Assembly: GCF_039535475.1 (NCBI RefSeq)
Contig: NZ_BAAAXG010000011.1
Coordinates: 102,978-166,977, forward strand
Length of the DNA stretch: 64,000 nucleotides
DNA from: Streptomyces showdoensis
GTDB taxonomy: Bacteria > Actinomycetota > Actinomycetes > Streptomycetales > Streptomycetaceae
Reading direction: 5' to 3'
The notes beneath the pieces were generated by a model, which saw only the letters and a list, made by a program, of their open reading frames with translations, searched no databases and was not told the origin of the DNA. A program made the translations under genes and the position numbers. Positions 59,215 through 64,000 of the stretch are shown piece after piece (the stretch's first letter is position 1; every line of letters begins with the position of its first letter).

Positions 59215-59347
59215 AGCCCTGGCGCGGCGACGCACACGAGAGGCATGCCCGGAGCCCGCCCTCAGGCCGTGGGGGAACGAGTCACCTGCGCCCGCCGGAC
59301 GGGACTCGGAGACGGGCCACCGGGCCTCCGGCCGTCGCGGCCCGCGC

Positions 59348-60064
59348 TCAACGGTGCTCGGGGTTCTCGAAGTCGAACCGGCAGCCGGCGTCCCACTCCG
59401 AGCGCTGGTTGCCGTGGGCCGGGATGCCGCCGGCGTCCTTGAGCGCGCGGGCGAGGTGGAGCAGGTTCCAGGTCATGAACGTGGTGTTGCGGTTGGTGAA
59501 GTCGTTCTCCGGCCCGCCCGAGCCCTCGTCGAGGTAGGAAGGGCCGGGACCGGCCGGGCCGACCCAGCCCGCGTCGGCCTGCGGCGGGATGACGTATCCG
59601 AGGTGCTGGAGGCTGTAGAGGACGTTCATCGCGCAGTGCTTGGCGCCGTCCTCGTTGCCGGTGATCAGGCAGCCGCCCACCCGACCGTAGTAGGCGTACT
59701 GGCCGCGCTCGTTGAGGATCGACGAGCAGGCGTACAGGCGCTCGATCACCTTCTTCATGACCGAGGAGTTGTCTCCCAGCCACACGGGCCCCGCCAGGGT
59801 CAGGATGTCGGCGGCCATCACCTGCGAGTAGATCACCGGCCACTCGTCCGTATCCCACCCGTGCTCCGTCATGTCCGGCCAGACACCCGTCGCGATGTCG
59901 AGGTCCACCGCTCTGAGCACCTCGACCTGAACGCCCTGGCGCTCCATGATGCCGGTGCTGATGTCGATCAGCCCCTGAGTGTGGCTGCGCTCCGGCGACC
60001 GCTTGAGGGTGCAGTTGATCACCAGGGCGCGGAGATCGCGGTAGGACGTGGTGGTGTCGGTCAT
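59348..60064 (-). CDS. Flavodoxin-like NAD(P)H-dependent FMN reductase
   Basis: The protein is 238 residues, ATG at 60064. FMN-binding flavodoxin fold: ALVINCTLKRSPERSHTQGL, ILTLAGPVWLGDNSSVMKKV (phosphate-binding) and YYGRVGGCLITGNEDGAKHC. The C-terminal region (FTNRNTTFMTWNLLHLARAL) is family-typical. Likely a soluble quinone, nitro or azo reductase. Confidence 0.9.
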   Translation of the reverse strand: MTDTTTSYRDLRALVINCTLKRSPERSHTQGLIDISTGIMERQGVQVEVLRAVDLDIATGVWPDMTEHGWDTDEWPVIYSQVMAADILTLAGPVWLGDNSSVMKKVIERLYACSSILNERGQYAYYGRVGGCLITGNEDGAKHCAMNVLYSLQHLGYVIPPQADAGWVGPAGPGPSYLDEGSGGPENDFTNRNTTFMTWNLLHLARALKDAGGIPAHGNQRSEWDAGCRFDFENPEHR

Positions 60065-60323
60065 CGATGCGTCCCCTTGCGGACGAGTGGCTGGTCGGGC
60101 GGTGCCACACCCGGCTGCCGACGTCGGCGGAGCCGCGGGTCGGTCCGGCCGGAAAGCGCGTCCACTGTCTCGCCTCCCCGGGCGGAACGATCGCACGCCG
60201 CGCCAACGGTCACGAGGTCGGCGGCCCGATCACCCGCATGGCCCCCCACCGATGACGCGTACCCCCGAGTCAGTCGTGACAACTTTAGTTTCCAAACGCG
60301 GCCACGTGAACTATGGTTGTCGC

Positions 60324-60845
60324 ATGGTGCTGCATGAGATCACCCGAGAAGAGCAGATCGCACTCGACAAGGCCCTGTACGACGCCCTGAACCCGCTGGC
60401 CTCGGCCATCCGGTCCCGGGAGACCGGGCTCTCCGTGGAGCGGATGTGGGACGCGGAGCCCGTCGACGTCGCCCTGTCCGTGCTGGCCGCGTGGAAGGTG
60501 GTGGACGCGGAGGTCAGGCGGCTGGCCGCCGAGGCGGCCGCGACCGCCGGGTCGTACGGGGCCAGCTATGAGCAGATGGGGGCCGTCTGGGGGATCACCC
60601 GGCAGGGTGCCCGCAAGAAGTGGCCCGACGCCGTCAGCCGTCCGGGGGCCCGCGCCGGCACGCTCGAACTCTTCGGCGGGACCGCCCGGCTGGTCCAGGA
60701 GCCGTCCGGCGGCTGGGGCTGGGCCGGGGAGGGGGCGGACGGGGTGTCCGGTGCGGCCGTCGACGGGGTGCTCCACGGGAGTGCGGAGGAGGCCGCCGCC
60801 CATGCCGGGGCCTTCCTCAAGGAGCATGCCGTCGAAGGCGCCTGA
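60324..60845 (+). CDS. Hypothetical HTH-containing protein
   Basis: The protein is 173 residues; the ATG at 60324 has no ribosome site. An AACTAT -10-like box at 60309-60314 lies so near that the transcript may be nearly leaderless. Helical N-terminus (EEQIALDKALYDALNPLASA), then a helix-turn-helix-like segment (ASYEQMGAVWGITRQGARKK followed by W), then a small C-terminal beta domain. GACAAC/GTTGTC arms flank the promoter (60278-60283, 60316-60321). The helix-turn-helix suggests DNA binding or plasmid-partition-like function; family not recognised with certainty. Confidence 0.7.
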   Translation: MVLHEITREEQIALDKALYDALNPLASAIRSRETGLSVERMWDAEPVDVALSVLAAWKVVDAEVRRLAAEAAATAGSYGASYEQMGAVWGITRQGARKKWPDAVSRPGARAGTLELFGGTARLVQEPSGGWGWAGEGADGVSGAAVDGVLHGSAEEAAAHAGAFLKEHAVEGA

Positions 60846-60857
60846 CGGGACGGGTCG

Positions 60858-62193
60858 TCAGCCCTCCCGACCCGTCACGACCAGGTTGCCGTCCGGGGTG
60901 CGGCGGGCGGTGGCGCCCGTGCGGAGGTAGCCGTTCGGGGTGAAGGCCTCCGGGGCGGGCGCGCGGTAGTGGGCGCGGGGGGTGTACGGGCCGCGGGCCA
61001 GGAGGTGGCCGGGGGTGCCGTCGGCCACGTCCTCGCCGTCGGCGCCGACGATGCGGAGCCGGTCGTCGGGGGAGAGCGGGCGGCCGTGCGAGGTGAGCAC
61101 GGTCTCGTCCGGGTCGTCGGGGCGGGTGAGGACGAGGACGCCCTCGGGCAGGTCGAACACCTGCTGCAGGCGGCAGGCCAGTTCGGGGGCCACGCGCTCG
61201 GCCGTCGGCCGGGGCAGCGGGGCCCCGCCGATCTGGACGAGGCGCAGGCTGCTCAGGTCGGCGGCGGTCCCGGACGAGGAGTGCGCGTCGAGCCAGCTCC
61301 GGGCGATGGACGGGGTCACCGACGTCACGGTCACCCGCTCCCGCGCGATGACCGGCAGGCACTCCGCCGGGTCCGCGGTGTCGGTCAGCACGACGGTGCC
61401 GCCCGCGGTGAGGGTGCCCAGGATGCCGGGGCAGCCGAAGGCGAAGTTGGACGAGGCGGGGAGCGCGGCCAGGTACACGTCGTCCCGCGTCAGCGCCACC
61501 AGCTCGGCGGCGGCCCGCGCCTGGTAGGCGTAGTCGTCGTGGGTGCGCGGCACCAGCCGGTCGCCCGACGGCAGGAGCAGCGCCACCTGGTCCGCGCCCT
61601 GCGCGAGCGCCGGCTCGGGCGGGGCGTCGATCGAGTCCAGCGGACTGTAGTGGCAGCCCGCCGGGTCGGTGGTCAGGCCGCCGCCGTAGGGGGAGGCGGT
61701 GCCCGGCGGCTCGTAGGTGAACACCCGGCGCAGGAAGGGGTCCTGGGCGGCGATCTCCGCGGCCATCGCCGTGTGGTCGAAGCCCTCGTACGTCGACGGT
61801 CCGATGTAGCCCACCGCCTGGGTGAGCCGCGCGAGGCGGGACATCTCCGGGGTGCGGTGCGTCATCGGGCAGAGGACCGGGACCCACCCCGGCGCGCAGC
61901 AGGGCGAACACCGCCACGACGAACTCGGGCACGTTCGGCAGCTGCACCACGACCCGCTGACCGCGCCGCAGCCCGCGCAGCCGGAGCCCGGCGGCCATGC
62001 GGTCCGCGCGCCGGTTCAGCGCCGCGTACGTGAGACGGGTGTCGCCGTGGACGAGCGCGGTGCGCGGACCGTGGTCCAGGGCCCAGCCGCGCAGCAGGTT
62101 GTCGAGCGTGTTGCCGCGCCAGTGCCCGGCGGCCCAGTAGTGGTCGACGAATTCCTCGGGCCAGGGCTCGCAGCCGTCAAGCAGGGAGGTCAT
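60858..62193 (-). pseudogene. 2,3-dihydroxybenzoate-AMP-ligase-like protein, frameshifted and truncated
   Basis: From the ATG at 62193 the first about 105 residues are normal (EEFVDHYWAAGHWRGNTLDN; LTYAALNRRADRMAAGLRLR; VVVQLPNVPEFVVAVFALLR). Near 61882-61890 a single extra base shifts the frame; without it, the protein continues as VLCPMTHRTPEMSRLARLTQ for 444 residues. Even so it looks defective: the P-loop (normally SGGTTGLPK) reads LLPSGDRLVPRTHDDY, and it stops at VVTGREG, without the roughly 100-residue C-terminal catalytic subdomain. It is probably a decaying siderophore-type adenylation gene; no siderophore cluster surrounds it. Confidence 0.75.
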
Positions 62194-62308
62194 GTGCTTC
62201 CTTCGGGGGTGCCGGTTACCCGGGCATTCCAGGCCCGTCGTGCCCCCGGAGGCAATGCGCTGTCCGGACCAGGGATGCCGGACCGGCTCGGTGGAACGTC
62301 CAAGCGGA

Positions 62309-62335
62309 CACGCCGGACCCTGGGGGCCCGGCGTG
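62309..62335 (-). terminator. Hairpin terminator of the endonuclease gene
   Basis: CACGCCGG/CCGGCGTG arms (62309-62316, 62328-62335), with further CCC/GGG pairing inside the loop, 15 bases after the endonuclease stop codon. Confidence 0.7.
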
Positions 62336-62349
62336 CGCCCGATCCGGGG

Positions 62350-63150
62350 TTACCAGATCGCCTCGACCCACTCCGGGTGGTCGACGAACGGGTTCCGGTT
62401 GCCCTGGTAGCTGGTGTAGATGACGTCGTTGCGCCGTTCCTCGAACGCGCTCGGCGGGTCCTGCTCGTTCCACTGCTTCAGGATCGACAGGCGGCCCATG
62501 AAGGGGACGCTGCCGTTGCTGGTCGACTCGTTGGGCTCCAGGTCGGCCCAGGCGTCGTCCCCCTCGTACCGGACGGCCATGTACAGGATCATGCGGGCCA
62601 CGTCGCCCTTGTCCGCGTCCCGCGGCTCGAAGGAGTTGCTGTCCGTGTAGCTGCCCGGCGCGCCGCTGACCGCGCTGCCGCCGTTGTCGAAGTCCTTGTT
62701 GCCGCGGATGCTGTTGACCTGGACGTCCGCCGCGCGCAGGTGGTGCAGGTCGGTGCCCGGGCCGGCCGCGGTGCCGAAGTCGCCGTGCGACTGGGCCCAC
62801 ACGTGCTCGCGGTTCCAGTTGCCCACGGCGCCGCCGTTGAGGGTCTTGCTGCGCGAGGTGCCGCTGTAGAGCAGGATCACGTTCGCGGTGTTGTTCGGGT
62901 CCTGGTCCGTGACCTTCAGCGCGTTCCAGACCGCGTCGTACGAGATCTTGCTCTGGCTGCTGATGATGGTGTGCAGCGAGGACTTCAGGCTGGTTCCGGT
63001 CTTGCCGACCGCGTTCTTGTAGTACGTGCTGTCGTACGCGGTGGTCGTGGCGCTCGCCGGGGTCGCGGCGAGGGTGGGGAGCGTGAGGCCGACGAGGGCG
63101 GCGGACAGCGCTGCCCACACCTTCCATCTGCCTATCTGCGCAACGGACAT
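62350..63150 (-). CDS. Secreted endonuclease I family nuclease
   Basis: The protein is 266 residues; the ATG at 63150 follows GAAAGGA. Signal peptide 1-34 (WAALSAALVGLTLPTLAATP ending ASA). Endonuclease_1 (beta-beta-alpha-metal) motif: NWNREHVWAQSHGDFG with the catalytic His, then DLHHLRAADVQVNSIRGNKD. The C-terminal WNEQDPPSAFEERRNDVIY is also family-typical. Extracellular DNA/RNA degradation for nutrient recovery. Confidence 0.93.
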   Translation of the reverse strand: MSVAQIGRWKVWAALSAALVGLTLPTLAATPASATTTAYDSTYYKNAVGKTGTSLKSSLHTIISSQSKISYDAVWNALKVTDQDPNNTANVILLYSGTSRSKTLNGGAVGNWNREHVWAQSHGDFGTAAGPGTDLHHLRAADVQVNSIRGNKDFDNGGSAVSGAPGSYTDSNSFEPRDADKGDVARMILYMAVRYEGDDAWADLEPNESTSNGSVPFMGRLSILKQWNEQDPPSAFEERRNDVIYTSYQGNRNPFVDHPEWVEAIW

Positions 63151-63209
63151 GGGGGGTCCTTTCTCGGGGGCGGGTGGTGCGGTGCCGTCGTGGGTGCGCG
63201 GGGTGGGCG

Positions 63210-64000
63210 TCAGCCCACGGTCAGCGCGGTGTCGTCGATGACGAAGGAGGTCTGGAGGGTGGAGCCCTCCGTGCCGGTGAACCTCAGCGTCACGGTCCGG
63301 CCCGCGTACCCGGCCAGGCTGAAGGAGCGCTGGACGTAACCGCTCGACGCGTGGAGGTTGGAGTAGGTCGCGAGCGTCGACAGCACCGTGCCGCCGCTGT
63401 CGAGGACCTGGACCTTCAGCGTGTCGTACGCGGTCGTCGTGGTGGTCTCGGCCGTGTCGATGCGGGTGTGGAAGGTGAGGGCGGCCGTCGTGCAGCCGGC
63501 CGGGATCGTCACCGTCTGGGCGAGCGTGTCGGTGTGGGCGAGACGCCGTAACCGCTCAGCCATGCCTTGGAGGAGCCGGTGCGGGCCGGGCGCCCGGTGT
63601 CGCTGGTGATGACTCCGGACGAGGCGGTCCAGGAGGTGTCGCCCGACTCGAAGCCCGGGTTGGCGAGCAGCTGGCCGGCGGTGCAGGTGCCGCCACCCCC
63701 GCCGCCCCCGCCGGTGGTCGCCTTCGACAGCCAGTCGGTGGCGTTGAGGGCGAGCGCCGCGTTCGTCCCGGCGGGGTCGTTCCAGCCGTCGTACAGCGTG
63801 TTGCCGGACTGGCCGGTGCCGTCGTCGACCGGCGAGCTGTCGCCCCACACGGCGACGCGCCCGCTGCCGAAGGTGCTGGTCGCGAAGAACGCGCCCGTCG
63901 TCCCGGAGGAGCCGGTGCGGTAGACCAGTCCCTTGACGGAGGGGTTGTCGGCCGGCTTCAGGGTGGCGGTGGTGCCGCTGCGGATGATGCTGCCGGTCAC
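63210..64000 (-). pseudogene. Secreted protein, C-terminal part with beta-sandwich domain, frameshifted and cut by the window edge
   Basis: The right edge removes the N-terminal part. The visible upstream frame (64000 to about 63540) includes TFGSGRVAVWGDSSPVDDG, LNATDWLSKATTGGG and a GGGGGG linker, then GQLLANPGFESGDTSWTASS. At 63537-63542 the frame changes: one base appears to be missing, and the next frame continues AHTDTLAQTVTIPAGCTTAA to the stop at 63210. The domain is the carbohydrate-binding-like jelly roll found at the C-termini of Streptomyces secreted hydrolases. The catalytic part lies outside the window. Confidence 0.7.

Overview
The window is about 73% GC with strong third-position GC bias, tight gene packing, twin-arginine and lipoprotein export signals, and actinomycete families: an NsdA-like regulator, PAS/PP2C phosphatases, two ROK repressors, SPW and DUF805 membrane proteins, and a DmdR/IdeR-type iron box. 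It looks like chromosomal Streptomyces DNA. I saw no tRNA, rRNA, CRISPR array, transposase or phage gene.

Layout. 0-11 kb: a secreted cell-wall hydrolase (cut by the left edge), a phosphotransferase divergent from a tetratricopeptide-type regulator, a PP2C phosphatase, a repeat-rich hypothetical protein, a threonine-synthase-like enzyme and a secreted FG-GAP/phosphodiesterase protein. 11-16.7 kb: acetyltransferases, including a GNAT-AAA+ fusion, small membrane proteins, a P450, a VOC protein and a cupin.

16.7-30 kb is the most coherent system: a sulfate-ester scavenging island. A Cys-type sulfatase and a TauD-type dioxygenase are transcribed leftward. Divergent from them are a ROK regulator, a leaderless cysteine-containing leader peptide, and a six-gene, mostly overlapping operon: a lipoprotein binding protein, two permeases, a fused DppD-DppF ATPase, a formylglycine-generating enzyme and a second Cys-type sulfatase. 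The operon thus carries import, hydrolysis and the enzyme that activates the sulfatases. A shared motif lies just upstream of both transcription units. The first permease carries a +1 frameshift in a C7 run.

30-40 kb: DinB and GNAT proteins, a second ROK regulator divergent from an MFS transporter and carboxylesterase, a metallophosphoesterase, an RraA-like protein, OsmC, a glutamine-amidotransferase-like protein and an ABC ATPase remnant. 40-48 kb: a methyltransferase, a Vat/CatB-type acetyltransferase, an F420-NADP reductase-like protein, an isoquinoline-oxidoreductase-like molybdoenzyme pair and a DHFR-fold protein. 48-56 kb: a secreted alpha/beta hydrolase, a membrane acyltransferase and a two-component system in overlapping order, then a von Willebrand A pair and an iron-box membrane protein. 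56-64 kb: a GntR regulator, an HxlR-peroxiredoxin fusion divergent from an MFS exporter, a flavodoxin-like reductase, a broken AMP ligase, a secreted endonuclease I and a frameshifted secreted protein cut by the right edge.

At least four genes are interrupted by single-base indels, at least three of them in or beside C/G runs. Either these are sequence errors or the genes are decaying. Short GC-rich tandem repeats sit just past many genes, and a near-palindromic 17-mer recurs between 17.9 and 38.6 kb.
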